DNA of 64,000 nt from assembly GCA_944548615.1 (NCBI GenBank), contig OX155955.1, forward strand, positions 4,075,017 through 4,139,016. Reading direction: 5' to 3'. Positions 43,084 through 64,000 of this stretch are shown piece after piece. Both the position numbers and the translations under genes were made by a program. The stretch is from Micropterix aruncella. Its lineage: Eukaryota; Arthropoda; Insecta; Lepidoptera; Micropterigidae. Numbering within the stretch: the first letter of the stretch is position 1; the number at the start of each line of letters is the position of its first letter. Under the pieces are notes generated by a model, which saw only the letters and a list, made by a program, of their open reading frames with translations, ran no database searches and was not told the origin of the DNA.

Positions 43084-43254
43084 ATTATAAATAGGATAAA
43101 AAACGAATTTACCGCGTGAAATTTGTAGGACCCCACGTTTCGGTGACGTTGCAGCCGTCGTTGTCTACCCTAGACAACGGCAACTGCAACGTCACCGAAA
43201 CGTCGGGTCCTACAAATTTCACGAGGTAAATTCGTTTTCTATCCTATTTATAAT
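43084..43254. repeat. 171-bp foldback (near-perfect inverted repeat)
   Basis: The left half ATTATAAATAGGATA...CGAATTTACC...GTGAAATTTGTAGGACC...ACGTTTCGGTGACGTTGCAG is mirrored by the right half with almost no loop (centre near 43168). Only a handful of mismatches are seen. Transcribed on either strand it would form a long hairpin. It is probably a foldback MITE. Confidence 0.85.
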
Positions 43255-44289
43255 GTAAAACAACCGCGATAGTCTTCGATTTTAAATGTTTGTTATAATT
43301 CTAAGGTTAGTCGTATGTATGTAATATTATTACTTAATCTATTATCTTAAATTATTTTACGTTATATTATATTGCACATTCCTTTTCATTACGTACATTA
43401 GCATCCAATTGGCGAATTCACTACTTTTCGACTTATCACAATATACTTTATTTTGTAATTAATATACAATTTACTATATTACGCCAGAAGCCGTCGAAAG
43501 CTCAACACAATTTACGCCAATAAATGTAATTGAATCGAATCAAAACAAATAAATCGAATCAAGCGACGTCACGAGACCGCATTTCGTAATAAGATTACTA
43601 TACGTTGTACCACAATCGTCGTCCGCGCCGACTATCTGCCGTTGAACGAAATTCGAAGAAGCGAGTGAAAAAGTGTTTTGTAATATGGCCGGTACTTCGC
43701 CGACGTAGATATTCAAACGTTTGCAATGTTTAACCCTACCCGCGCTTAACGCCAGTTACAGGCGTTTGCCTTAACGTATCTCTGTGCTCAAATCTGTCGA
43801 ACCATATCCCTGCAACGCTTTACCACCCGAGAGTGCACCTACTGTTCTTTGGTCTAATATGCTATATATTCAAGGGGAATCGCTTTATAATTACCTACGC
43901 TTGGAGTTTTGTCATGAAACGTCTTTAAAATCGAAGGCAATCGCGCTCAAATGAGCGACGGTTTTATCGAAGTAATTTTATACTTCAATAACTTCATCTA
44001 CCGCAGCCATATTTTCTCGTATTAGAGAAGAAGGATAAAGTGTATGGCAGCACTGTTGCGGCATTGATTTCGCAAACTTCGCACGCGCAAGGTAAACCCA
44101 CCATTTTTGAATTTCTGGATTCGACACTTGTCAATAAACGATAATGTAAACGAGCATTTGAAATCCTCCAGATAAATTCCATTTCCCCTCCCATCCCCCT
44201 CCTTTTAACACTTTAGCGTCCTTATAGGTGTTAGATTATTTTGATGTGGCAAATCTGTGCCCACAAAGAGTAAAGTATATACTTCTTTC
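43255..44289. other. No gene recognised
   Basis: Mixed AT-rich sequence. A GC-richer patch at 43560-43720 includes GTGTTTTGTAATATGGCCGG, but the ATG there opens only seven codons. 43994-44194 minus has an unsupported ORF. Confidence 0.35.
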
Positions 44290-44433
44290 TATCCTCCTCT
44301 ATTTTATTTGTCATACTCTTTATATAGGTTAAGTTATGTAGTCTACTCGCAAATAATGTTCTTACAATAGTATAGGTTAGCTCTAAAATATTGCCTTCAG
44401 GCAATAAGCTCGCCTTTTCTTAAGAATAAAGAG

Positions 44434-44470
<37 letters not shown>
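44290..44470 (+). repeat. LINE/SINE 3' end with (ATT)n tail
   Basis: ATTGCCTTCAGGCAATAAGC forms a small hairpin (TTGCCT-TC-AGGCAA) followed by AATAAAGAG and (TTA)n at 44436-44470. This is the classic layout of a non-LTR 3' terminus recognised by its reverse transcriptase. Confidence 0.45.
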
Positions 44471-44574
44471 ATGTCTGAAAGAGTCATCATCCAATGAGTG
44501 CCATCTATACGTTGCGTTTCATACTAAAATCTTAGCGGACAAAAGTAGCATGGCAGTGACCAATCTAATCTTAT

Positions 44575-45060
44575 ATTATATAAAAATGGATGTTGGTATA
44601 TCTGTCCGAGCTTAATAGACTTCGAAACCGTTTAACCGATCATCATGAAATATATTTTATATTATATGTATTTTTATATGTATACACTTATTATATGTAT
44701 TTTTCCATGCAGAAAGTTTTTGTGATATCTGCTTTGTTGTAACTTACCACTAGATGACGCTGCAGCCCATCAACTTCTATACCGCCCAACCGATCGCTTG
44801 AAAATTGGTATACATAGACATTTGAGCCCGCATCATATTTTCGCGCTGTTAACTATATTGTAACTCGCCACCAGATGGCGCTGCAGCTAACTTCTATACT
44901 TTTCAACCAGACATATGTATTTGAGCACAGATAATATTTTCGCGCTATCCGCGTTGTTGTTAATTGCCACTAGATGGCGCTACAATAAGTCAACTTCTAT
45001 ACCGTTCAACCGATCGCCATGAAAATTTTATATATTCGAAAATGGAAGGAACGGCGATTA
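44575..45060 (+). repeat. Repeat with three tandem units carrying CCACNAGATGGCGC motifs
   Basis: Units of about 121 and 99 bp repeat AACTTCTATACC, CAACCGATCGC, TGAAAATT, ATTTGAGC, ATATTTTCGCGCT and CCACTAGATGRCGCT. The motif copies start at 44747, 44868 and 44967; the middle one, CCACCAGATGGCGCTGCAG, is very close to the insect CTCF consensus. The region lies between an LINE-like 3' end and a solo LTR. Confidence 0.6.
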
Positions 45061-45102
45061 ACATAGGCTACCTGGAAGGGAGGGGAGGGGGAGAGAAGCA
45101 CC

Positions 45103-45693
45103 TGTAACGGACCTTAAGTCCAGTTAACATACGATCAACAAATGCATCGATTTCCAGCGAATTCCACTGACACAATTCAGCTATTATTTAAACTCGTCCA
45201 GCGGTGAATCAGCACGATGAAACAATACTTTTACTCAGAATATTTCGAATTGCAACCGGCCAAACAGCAACCAAATTATCAGTCCCCGATTGATCACCTT
45301 CCCCCAAGGTTGCGACGGCATATCCGGTAACACCTCTACGAGGTCGCTCAACGGATCCGGCTCCTTGGTTTCCTTTCCTTATCCTCCTAAGTTTCGAAGC
45401 ATCAGTCTGTAATCCCACAGACTCGAGACGTACCCAGTACAAGATACTAGGAGCACATATACAATCCTCATCCTTTCCTACATAACCTCCCTCGCGCAGC
45501 CCTCGCGTCTCGATAAAGTAATCCGGGCACTCGTTAATTCGGCAAGCGTTATAACTGGCAATATTCAATCGATTCAATCAATAAAAACCGTCTGCTTTAT
45601 CAAAACCGCCTTTAAATACGGAGATAACTCGCAAGTTGATACCACCACCTCACATCGAATAATTCGGAGTCTTGTGAGGGGTGGTCCCTCACA
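45103..45693 (-). mobile_element. Solo LTR, third copy
   Basis: Minus-strand 591-bp unit with the same ends (TGTGAGGG... and CCGTTACA), flanked by CACC at 45099-45102 and 45694-45697. Internal sequence aligns with the copies at 28476 and 29829 throughout. The minus-strand ORF 45209-45577 is partly shared with 29939-30328 only because the DNA is shared. Confidence 0.87.
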
Positions 45694-46018
45694 CACCCTT
45701 CGGATGACGAAGAAAACAGATACCTGATCATCGATAGCTAACATTCCACTAGTAACCTATATAATCAATGCTAAAAACTACAATGCTAATGAAAACCGCT
45801 CCCTCCTGACCTTTCATTTTAATTATTTGCATATCATGGTGATCGCGTGTTGCGACTCCTGTTCGATGGGATAATTAAATTCGGGTCAGTAATTCGCCGT
45901 TGTGCTGCTTATGCCGCTGTGCAGACGAGAGTTTTGCGTGCGGCCACTTCCGCCCGCTCGCGTGCGTTCGCTTGAGAAAGTTCCCTTAGATGGCCGCCGG
46001 ATTGGCCCGCCTATTCGA

Positions 46019-46026
46019 TATAAATA
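46019..46026 (+). promoter_or_regulatory. Possible core promoter (TATA box)
   Basis: TATAAATA follows a GC-rich stretch (45900-46015) that includes GATTGGCCCG. ATCAGTCC, an arthropod initiator-like word, lies at 46069, about 50 bp downstream, which is farther than the usual 30. No transcript or ORF can be tied to it; the nearest downstream ORF is at 46710. Confidence 0.3.
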
Positions 46027-46197
46027 GGGGACTAAAATCGATTGCCGCCACGAACAAAATTACTAATGATCAGTCCGAACTTAAATAATCGACTGAACAT
46101 GAACACTGTAATTTGTAATATCACTTCTCACTTACGAGTACATTCGGCGAAAGATTCAAATAGAGTAACAATATATTAGATATAAGTTTTAGGATTG

Positions 46198-46665
46198 AAC
46201 TAATCCCCACAAAAAGGGGATTGACATTTTTATTTCTTTTTTTTTATGTTTTTAACACGCTTTTATTAGGTCAACCTGTATGTAACTAACTATGTAATGG
46301 AATCTAAGATAACTAATTTGACCGTCTTCCAAGGATCCTAGCGTCATGAAAATTGGCGGCTGTATGTAGTTCTGATGACAATACAATAATATGGTACTGT
46401 CGAACTGATCTGATGATGGAGTCGGAAGATATGAACTGGAACTTCATGATGGAACATCGTATCATAGCTGTGTTTGGACTTGTTAGAAAAGTCTTGGAAT
46501 GAACTTTGACCACGATTAGGTTTCAAGGTCTGATGATGAAGCCGGAAGATAGGCACTGGCATTCCATGATGGAATATCGTATCATAGCCACGGTCGTGCC
46601 GGTCGTATCTTACATGCTACCGCCAAGGGTAGGATTGTGCCTAAAAGCGTGTTTTTAGTGTTTTT
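46198..46665 (+). repeat. Repeat unit with short inverted ends and an internal direct duplication
   Basis: A hairpin AATCCCC-acaaaaa-GGGGATT at 46200-46222 is followed by AACACGCTTTTA at 46253, which recurs inverted at 46638-46650. Inside, TCTGATGATGRAGYCGGAAG plus CATGATGGAAYATCGTATCA occurs twice, at about 46408 and 46529. The pattern is that of a lepidopteran non-autonomous element, class unknown. Confidence 0.5.
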
Positions 46666-46709
46666 TTTTAACTAATAATTTATTGACATACTGGTCTAGA
46701 AAAATGTGA

Positions 46710-47015
46710 TTGTGTAAAATGTGGCTGTCAGATGTCATGAGGCTCGCCGTCCTTTGGGTATTGCTTAGTTTGGTAATCACAGTTTTCTGGTTGGCTTTGT
46801 TGCATCATACCGCCGAGGCGTACGTGATTATCGGCCTCACAATGGCAGTGTATAGCCAGTGGGAGATCTTGGGGTTAAGGCCCCAATTTTTCCCTGCCAG
46901 CCTGGCAGGGAACCCTAATACATTACTCTCCTTTAATGTTGGGCATATGTGTAATAACCGAGGTCGCAAAGTCGTCGTCGACGTCTATCTTTTACGAAAC
47001 ATTCCGAAAAACTGA
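46710..47015 (+). CDS. Unrecognised hydrophobic ORF, 101 codons
   Basis: I do not recognise this ORF. It begins MCKMWLSDVMRLAVLWVLLS and continues LVITVFWLALL, which would be a signal anchor or two short membrane segments, then becomes hydrophilic and ends in a basic stretch. The DNA is less AT-rich than its surroundings. Two adjacent hairpins interrupt it: TTGGGG-ttaagg-CCCCAA (46869-46886) and TTCCCTGCCAG-c-CTGGCAGGGAA (46890-46912). Such hairpins in frame argue for a repeat or a chance ORF. An alternative is a coding exon of an unknown gene, since no splice evidence can be tested here. Confidence 0.25.
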   Translation: MCKMWLSDVMRLAVLWVLLSLVITVFWLALLHHTAEAYVIIGLTMAVYSQWEILGLRPQFFPASLAGNPNTLLSFNVGHMCNNRGRKVVVDVYLLRNIPKN

Positions 47016-47589
47016 ATAATCAATAAGTAATGAATTATAATCAATATATTATAACTAAGCGATAGCTGTTATAATGTGATCGACCGGATTTTTTTTTACC
47101 GTATACGGCTAAACTGTATCAGAAAACCTATTTGTAGAACCATAGAAGTATAAACTAACCTGTACTGTTTAATTCGCTTCCTTCTCCCCAGAATGTCACC
47201 TATTATCTAGTGGTTAGCATGCCGCGGCGGCAACACCTACATAAGAGCGATAGTTATGTAAGCGGGTGTAAGCGATACGTCGACAGAGGCGAGGCGCATT
47301 TCTCAAAGTATGCGATGCGATACTAAAAGCGTTGGGAGCGCTCTCGCAGTCTTGAAGGCTCTTACGGTGGAACGCTTCCTCTCGAGCAAAAAGGTTTTAT
47401 AGCCTGTCAACCCATTTGGGTCGTACACGTGCCGTGGCGGGAGAGAGGGAGAAAGAGAGCGAGACGGGAACGGAATGAGACAGTCGCGTGACACTTGCTC
47501 CACTGCATTCATTTGTCATGCCCTTTCTTTCTGCAAATGCAATTCGATCAAGAACACTGAATTTCATTTGTTAACTCGAATTTTACCAA
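47016..47589. other. No gene recognised
   Basis: Includes GC-rich and purine-rich patches at 47210-47480 (GGGAGAGAGGGAGAAAGAGA). The minus ORF at 47303-47512 is low-complexity. Confidence 0.35.
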
Positions 47590-48123
<534 letters not shown>

Positions 48124-48491
48124 GTGTGGATTTCAGAAATGTCACATATCTTGACGACGGCTGAAGCCGAAATATTGATATACATTTTATAACAATCATT
48201 AATATTTAAGACACACTAATCGCCTATTATTTTCCAGCATTCATTCTCATCTTTCGCATTGTTGTGTTACCGCTGTAGGAGATAGAAGAAAGCCAGTTTG
48301 GTTAGGTTCCAATACCACAGTAGGAAACACTTAGCAAACACTGAAAGAAGAGAAGAAAGAGACGTGAAGTCGCTCCTGGTCGCCACAGACCAGATAAGTG
48401 CCCTTTCATTTATTTTATAATTTTATTTATTAGTAATAATACATAATTTCAATTTGAAAAAATAATAATTACACATATATGTACAATCAAT

Positions 48492-48800
<309 letters not shown>

Positions 48801-49000
48801 NNNNNNNNNNNNNNNNNNNNNNNNNNNNNNNNNNNNNNNNNNNNNNNNNNNNNNNNNNNNNNNNNNNNNNNNNNNNNNNNNNNNNNNNNNNNNNNNNNNN
48901 NNNNNNNNNNNNNNNNNNNNNNNNNNNNNNNNNNNNNNNNNNNNNNNNNNNNNNNNNNNNNNNNNNNNNNNNNNNNNNNNNNNNNNNNNNNNNNNNNNNN
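48801..49000. other. Assembly gap of 200 N
   Basis: Exactly 200 N, which suggests a default gap size rather than a measured one. Order and orientation across it may be wrong. Confidence 0.99.
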
Positions 49001-49650
49001 TGGGTTGGCCACGATGACCCATGTGTTCAGGGTCGGTCATACTCACGGGTCAACACCCATCCGACGGCCTCCACGCACGGGGTGCGAACCTGGGTAAGAC
49101 TCTGGGGAGCGAATCCAGTTTCCCCCAGGAATCAAACCTCTGGCGCTCCTGGACGGTCTGCGCGCCGTGGCGGTGTGCAAGCCAATCGATTGTGCACTCC
49201 GACTAACAGTCGGGGGAGTCTGGTAACTGTATTGTTTCCTATAGAGCGGGGGTGGTTGCGTACCTCACGGCGACTGCTCTTGAAATGACCATTGGCCATC
49301 CGATCCCGGTTCAGAGCCGGGCAAAGGACGCCATGGTCCGCAATAGATTCGGTATACACCGTTTCACCGCTTTGTAAGGGAGGACCGCGCAAGCGACCTC
49401 GAACTCGGAACCAATCGAGAGACCGGAGAAATCTGGTCACAATTGGAATTAAGGGCGCGAGTGTCTCGAGCCGCCGGGTATTATTCCTGGCTATCTCGCG
49501 GTAAGGAGTTGGTCTCTTACGGGTTATGGCGTAGCTAGACGTCGGATTGTGTTGTCCAAAGTCTTCTACGCTCACTGCAGGTCGATAGAACGACTAATCG
49601 TTAAAACGTCCTGTGGTGACGGGCTCGCCCGTTGTAGTTGACAACTCAAT
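49001..49650 (+). repeat. Family R, copy 2 (best preserved)
   Basis: Closest to copy 1 (3016): GTCGGTCATACTCACGGGTC, CAATCGATTGTGCA, AAAGGACGCCATGGTCCGC, GATTCGGTATACACCGTTTC, GAGCCGCCGGGTATTATTCC and AACGACTAATCGTTAAAACG. The 5' end is lost in the gap and the 3' end is cut by the LINE at 49650. The ORF on minus (49132-49575) is not preserved in the other copies. Confidence 0.75.
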
Positions 49651-51316
49651 ATAATCACTTCAACAAGATACCAGTAAATGTAAATAGTGCATTTGATACT
49701 GTAAAAACGTCTCTTGACCTTTTATTAACTTTCCGTAATAGGAATGATAATAGTTTTAAATTCGCAGAAATGACTCCGCAAGATATAATAAACGTTAGTA
49801 AATTATTAAAAAATAAAAACTCTACCGATCTCTGGTCGATGTCGACAAAAATCCTGAAGAGCTCTGTGGCGGTAGTAGCTGAACATTTGAGTACACTTTT
49901 TAATATGTGTTTCGACTGTGGAGTATTTCCTTTTAAAATGAAATTGGCAAAAGTGGTTCCTGACTATAAAAAAGGTGCTCGCGAGGACAAAAGCAATTAT
50001 CGTCCAATATCACTTTTGCCAACTTTTAGTAAAATTTTTGAAAAAAATTTTTACAGCAAATTAGCAATTTCTTCTCTTTAAATAACATTTTAACTCCGAA
50101 ACAATTCGGGTTCCGCAAGTCGTTGTCCACAATAGATGCGATTGCGGGTCTTATGGAAAAGTTGCTCTCAAGCCTGGATAAGTCGGAAAAAACTCTGGGT
50201 TATTTCTGTGATCTATCCAAGACCTTTGATTGTGTCGATCACACCATCTTGCTATGTAAACTCGAGCATTATGGCGTTCGAGGCAGGGAACTAAATCTAA
50301 TAGAGTCTTATTTGCAAGGACGAACGCAAGTAACTAAAATACAATATATTGTTAGTAAACCCCAGTTAATTACGCAAGGAGTGCCACAAGGCTCTTTCCT
50401 GGGTCCATTTATTTTCCTTGTGTATATAAATGACATACCAGATTGCGTGATATCAGATAATGACAAAATTGCCTTTTATGCAGATGATACTTCTCTAATT
50501 TTCAGTGATGCGAACTTAGATACTTTAATCAAGCGAATTGATGCCACGGTGAAAAAGCTGGGTACTTGGTTCCACATAAACCGACTATCCCTTAATGCCT
50601 CGAAATCAAACTCAATGCATTTCTCTCTTCGGCCTTCCCGAGATAACGTCATTAGCATCCGCTATGGTGGAAATGACATTGAAAATGTTGACCATATAAA
50701 ATTTTTAGGTATCCATTTAGACAGTAAACTCCAATGGTCAACTCATTTGGATGAATTGAGCGGAAAATTAGGTAGTGCCACGTTTGCTATTAAAAAAATT
50801 AAAATGTTGTGCGGCGTTGAAGCCGCAAAGTCTGTATACTTTGCATATTTCCATTCCTTACTAAGTTATGGTCTCATGTTTTGGGGAATGGCGGCAAATT
50901 CGGTAAGAATCTTTAGACATCAAAAAAGAGCGATTCGCAATTTATTTACCATATCATCGCTAACATCTTGCAGGCCGTATTGCGTTGAATCTGGTATCGT
51001 GACAATGTATGCCGCTTATGCCGCTAGGGTGTTACTTATGTACGCACGAAAAAATATCAGCACCACTCCAACAAATTCGGACGTGCATTCGCACAACACG
51101 CGAAACAAACAAGACTTGCGTCCTTGCAAAGTGCGACTAAGTAAGGTTAGAAATAGTTTCCTGTATCAGTCCAATATATTTTATAACAAGATTCCATTGT
51201 GCATCAGGGGTCTTGGAGACGTTCAATTTAAGAGCAAGGTCCAGGATATGCTTATTAAGAACCCAATGTATTCTGTTAAAGACTTTGAGAGTACTGATTT
51301 TCCTAATCTTCCATAA
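49650..51316 (+). pseudogene. LINE reverse transcriptase, one frameshift
   Basis: The first part (to 50081) reads FNKIPVNVNSAFDTVKTSLD and KVVPDYKKGAREDKSNYRPI. A frameshift in an A/T run near 50050 joins it to 50085-51316, which has FGFRKSLSTIDAIAG, YFCDLSKTFDCVDH (motif A with Ala changed to Thr), TQGVPQGSFLGPF, FYADDTSLIF (catalytic) and the H-N-T-R-N-K signature, ending in TAA at 51314. The endonuclease is absent. Apart from the shift the copy is well preserved. Confidence 0.82.
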
Positions 51317-52013
51317 TAATTTATATTACAATCTTTTCCTATTTTTTTTTCTAATTTTGATTATTTACTAAATACAATCATTGATTATCAAAGATGGATT
51401 ATAATATAAAAAAATATATTGACCATTTCTATTGCGACATTGTTATTGATTTAATTTTGTATTTTTTATAATTTTAATTTTACTGTTTTAAAACCGACTC
51501 TTCGTTTGTATATTTTGACTATCTGCAGTATTTAATCAGCTCCAATTATTTAAAAAAGATCTTAAATCTTTATTTTAAATTGAAATATTAATTATTTTAC
51601 AATTAAAAAATAATAGTCGTCATTTAAAAAAATAATTATACCACAAAAGGTATAATACTAGTTATTCAACTTGACTATACCAAGAGTAGGGATTCCTACC
51701 AACTGGCTTATTTGAAAAAAAAATATTTATTTGTTTTACAAACTTCATATTACGTCATGTTATATTAATATTTATTCCATGGCCATGCTATATCAATATT
51801 TTAAATATAATTATAAGTTTAATTTGAATTCGCTTATCTATTTTATATTTTATCATATTTTGTATTTTTCATTTTAATATTATGTGCACATGAATATGTC
51901 TTTGCTATACATAGAGTTTTCCTTGGTACGGGCTATGGCCTAGTTAGGCAGATTCTGCAACTAATAAAATTGTAAATTTATGTTTTTGAATGAATAAATG
52001 TTATTGTTGTTGT
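49650..52013 (+). mobile_element. Jockey/CR1-like LINE with (TTG)n tail
   Basis: A 5'-truncated LINE that begins just before the RT domain inside family R copy 2, codes to 51316 and has a 700-bp AT-rich 3' UTR ending AATAAATGTTATTGTTGTTG at about 52010. GCCTAGTTAGGCAG near the 3' end can form a hairpin and also occurs at 26868, hinting at another fragment there. Confidence 0.8.
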
Positions 52014-52382
52014 TAATATAAACCGCTATTTATTTTTTCTGGTATATTTTAAACAACTATTGTTATTTAGAAATCTAATTAAAGAAACCAAGTATTTACC
52101 TACTGTTTGAATAATAACTCAAAGTTGATCTAATACCACTTATTAAATGTAGAAATATAGATAATTCAATAAATTTTATGTTTAATTTAATCAGTTTTTT
52201 AACCTTAACCTAATTTACTATCATACGATGTAATGACGATGCGTGTGTTTGTTATGTTTGCTCTATGATACATAATTAATAACAAAATAAAATTTAACAA
52301 CATTGTAACAAGGAATATACTAATATGGTGCTACTTATGATATTAGGTCGGATAAATTATTAGGTGAATAATAATATAAATA

Positions 52383-53253
52383 TACATTGTGTGTCAAGAA
52401 AGTCATTCAATTTTTTTATCGATAAATTTATTGAAGATATCATAACAGACAGTTGATATTCTTCTAATTAGTTCTCTTGGGCATCCACACACTTTTTTCA
52501 GCGACTCCGCCATGCACGGTACGCGTCCTGGATGGCTTCAACGACGACCTCGGCAAGGACCCTCGTCACAGCGTCTTGGATAGCTTCAATCAATCCAAAA
52601 CGGATTCCTGTCAGGACGGTCTCGATCCTAGGAAAGAGAAAGAAGTCGGCCGAAACCATGTCCGGTTTGTAGGGGGGTTGAGGCAGCGTCGCCAAATTGT
52701 GCGCGACGGCCACCCGGTAATTCTTCCGATCGTCCAACAGCTCGGGAACAAGCGCGGCACACACTTTCCTCATGCCCATCAGTCACCAGTTCGTGTACAA
52801 TTGTTTAGGGAATGTTCAAAATTGTATGCAATAATGCTGACACTCAAGCGATGGCCTGGATGTAAGAGATCACGCACACGGGCCAAATAGTGGTCGGTTG
52901 TGGTGTTTGAGGGCCGTCCATCGCGGGTTCGTCGAGCGCCTCCACACTTTCAAATATGATAGAGCACTGTCCCGTGATTGTGTGCATAATCAATTAGTAG
53001 CTCTCCGCAAAAGATTTGTTCGTAACGTTATCCGAGTGACGATTCTATCACGTTTCGTAACATAGGCACTAAACGGGGGGGGGGGGGGGCACGAAAACAG
53101 TGATCCTGACGACCCAACTGCTCGGAGCAGAATGGCCAGGGCATCGTTTTAAAGCTGAGAGTCCCCTCCATCTAACCCAACTGGTCAGAGCTCTCTGATA
53201 CCATTTTAAGTAACAACCCAAAAAAATGCATTACTTTCCGGACACACCATGTA
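52383..53253 (-). mobile_element. Mariner element, inactive
   Basis: Ends are inverted: left TACATTGTGTGTCAAGAAAG, right in reverse TACATGGTGTGTCCGGAAAG, each continuing ATTCAATTTTTT / ATGCATTTTTTT, with TA on both sides. Length (about 870 bp) is below the usual 1.3 kb, in line with internal deletions. A G run of 14 at about 53076 is a later expansion. Confidence 0.75.
52470..53040 (-). pseudogene. Mariner transposase relic
   Basis: On minus, VRDLLHPGHRLSVSIIAYNF and GMRKVCAALVPELL are the helix-turn-helix and linker. After a deletion that removed the first catalytic Asp residues and D-N-A-x-P-H, PPYKPDMVSADFFLFPRIET carries the last catalytic Asp (D-x-x-x-D-F-F-L-F-P). The C-terminal DAYRAWRSR follows. 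Mariner transposases cut and paste the element at TA sites through a DD34D centre; this copy lacks most of that centre and is frameshifted. Confidence 0.75.
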
Positions 53254-53934
53254 TACATATAGATATGTAGATAAATAAATAGATAAAAATATATACTAAT
53301 ATTAGTAAAGTGATAAATATTTTTTTTTGTTTTACCTATCATTGACTAACAATAAGTTTTATGAACGGGATTGGGTCTTTCAATGTATAATTACTGCTTT
53401 GATCGAAGGCGCGACATATCCTAAATATGGGTAAAATATACAAGATATTATTAGAATGTATGAAGTTGATAAATTTATTACTGTTTTTCTAATGCTTCTA
53501 GGGAAAGCGAATCTGAATGTCAGTTAATCTACTAGGACTGTCTAACTCATTATGACGGCGTTTGTATAGGCAAAAGACATAATACGGTAAAACGAGCACA
53601 AAATATACTCAACGAGGAAGTCTTGAAACAATTTTTCCCAGAGCAAAACATTAAATCAAAAAATCAAACATAAATAAAAAAAACATAGACATAGCACATT
53701 TTTTAATTTTTTTGATATAATTATTGTAAAGAAAAGAAATTTATATTATAAAAGAAGGCTTGAAAAAAGCTCAAGTTAAAAACGGTTATATAAATATGCA
53801 TATCTAGCGAGGCATGTATATAGATACACAATTACGATGTTAAAACATAAAATAAGAGTATTATATAATTATTAAAAAAATAAAAAATGGAAAGGAACGA
53901 AAAGTAAAAAAAAGTAAATATATCAAAAAGAATA
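53254..53934. other. No gene recognised
   Basis: AT-rich sequence between the mariner and a family B fragment; no ORF or repeat recognised. Confidence 0.4.

Positions 53935-64000
<10,066 letters not shown>

Noticed and set aside
52477..52890. Plus-strand ORF of 137 codons
   Set aside because: It is the shadow of the mariner transposase on the opposite strand.

Overview
This is a eukaryotic, intron-rich, AT-rich window that I attribute to a moth or butterfly. Most of it is transposable-element debris of the kind typical of Lepidoptera: Helitron-like elements that start TC and end in a CTRR motif, Jockey/CR1-like and RTE-like LINEs, PIF/Harbinger and Tc1/mariner MITEs, and a cecropia/irritans-like mariner relic. 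There are no bacterial genes, rRNA genes, operons or CRISPR arrays.

The one host gene I can support is on the minus strand from 30958 down to 8734. It is a split gene for a secreted acid sphingomyelinase-like phosphodiesterase (SMPDL3 type). Seven exons join in phase with GT-AG splice sites and give about 445 residues; the first exon, with start codon and signal peptide, was not found. The metallophosphatase signatures D-x-H, G-D, G-H and G-H-x-H are present. The usual G-N-H-D signature reads G-H-E-D, so an Asn metal ligand appears to be missing. The introns are packed with repeats, and the 160-bp second visible exon lies between two nearly identical 49-bp inverted repeats.

Layout. 1-8.2 kb: Helitrons (one split by a LINE), unclassified repeat families R, E and B, and a LINE RNase H fragment split by a (TA)n microsatellite. 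8.4-31 kb: the SMPDL3-like gene and its introns, holding a nested RTE/Jockey-like LINE pair, a PIF/Harbinger MITE, a TA-flanked MITE and two solo LTRs. 31-36 kb: repeat families C and D and unique AT-rich sequence, possibly intron 1 or upstream sequence. 36.4-39.9 kb: a Jockey/CR1-like LINE carrying a cleanly inserted PIF/Harbinger element. 40-47 kb: an LTR-like repeat, MITEs, a foldback element, a third solo LTR, and an unrecognised hydrophobic ORF. 47-54 kb: long (TA)n tracts, a 200-N assembly gap, a second R element, a third Jockey/CR1-like LINE and a mariner relic. 54.27-64 kb: a nearly perfect tandem array with a 557-bp unit (about 17.5 copies, running off the window).

The LINE, Helitron and MITE genes are broken or fragmentary and do not form a working system here. 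The points most worth following are the 557-bp satellite, whose unit contains an exon-like ORF with a consensus splice donor; the inverted repeats around a host exon; the altered active-site motif; and the repeat family R, with five or six copies that I could not classify. I ran no searches, so all family assignments come from motif recognition.
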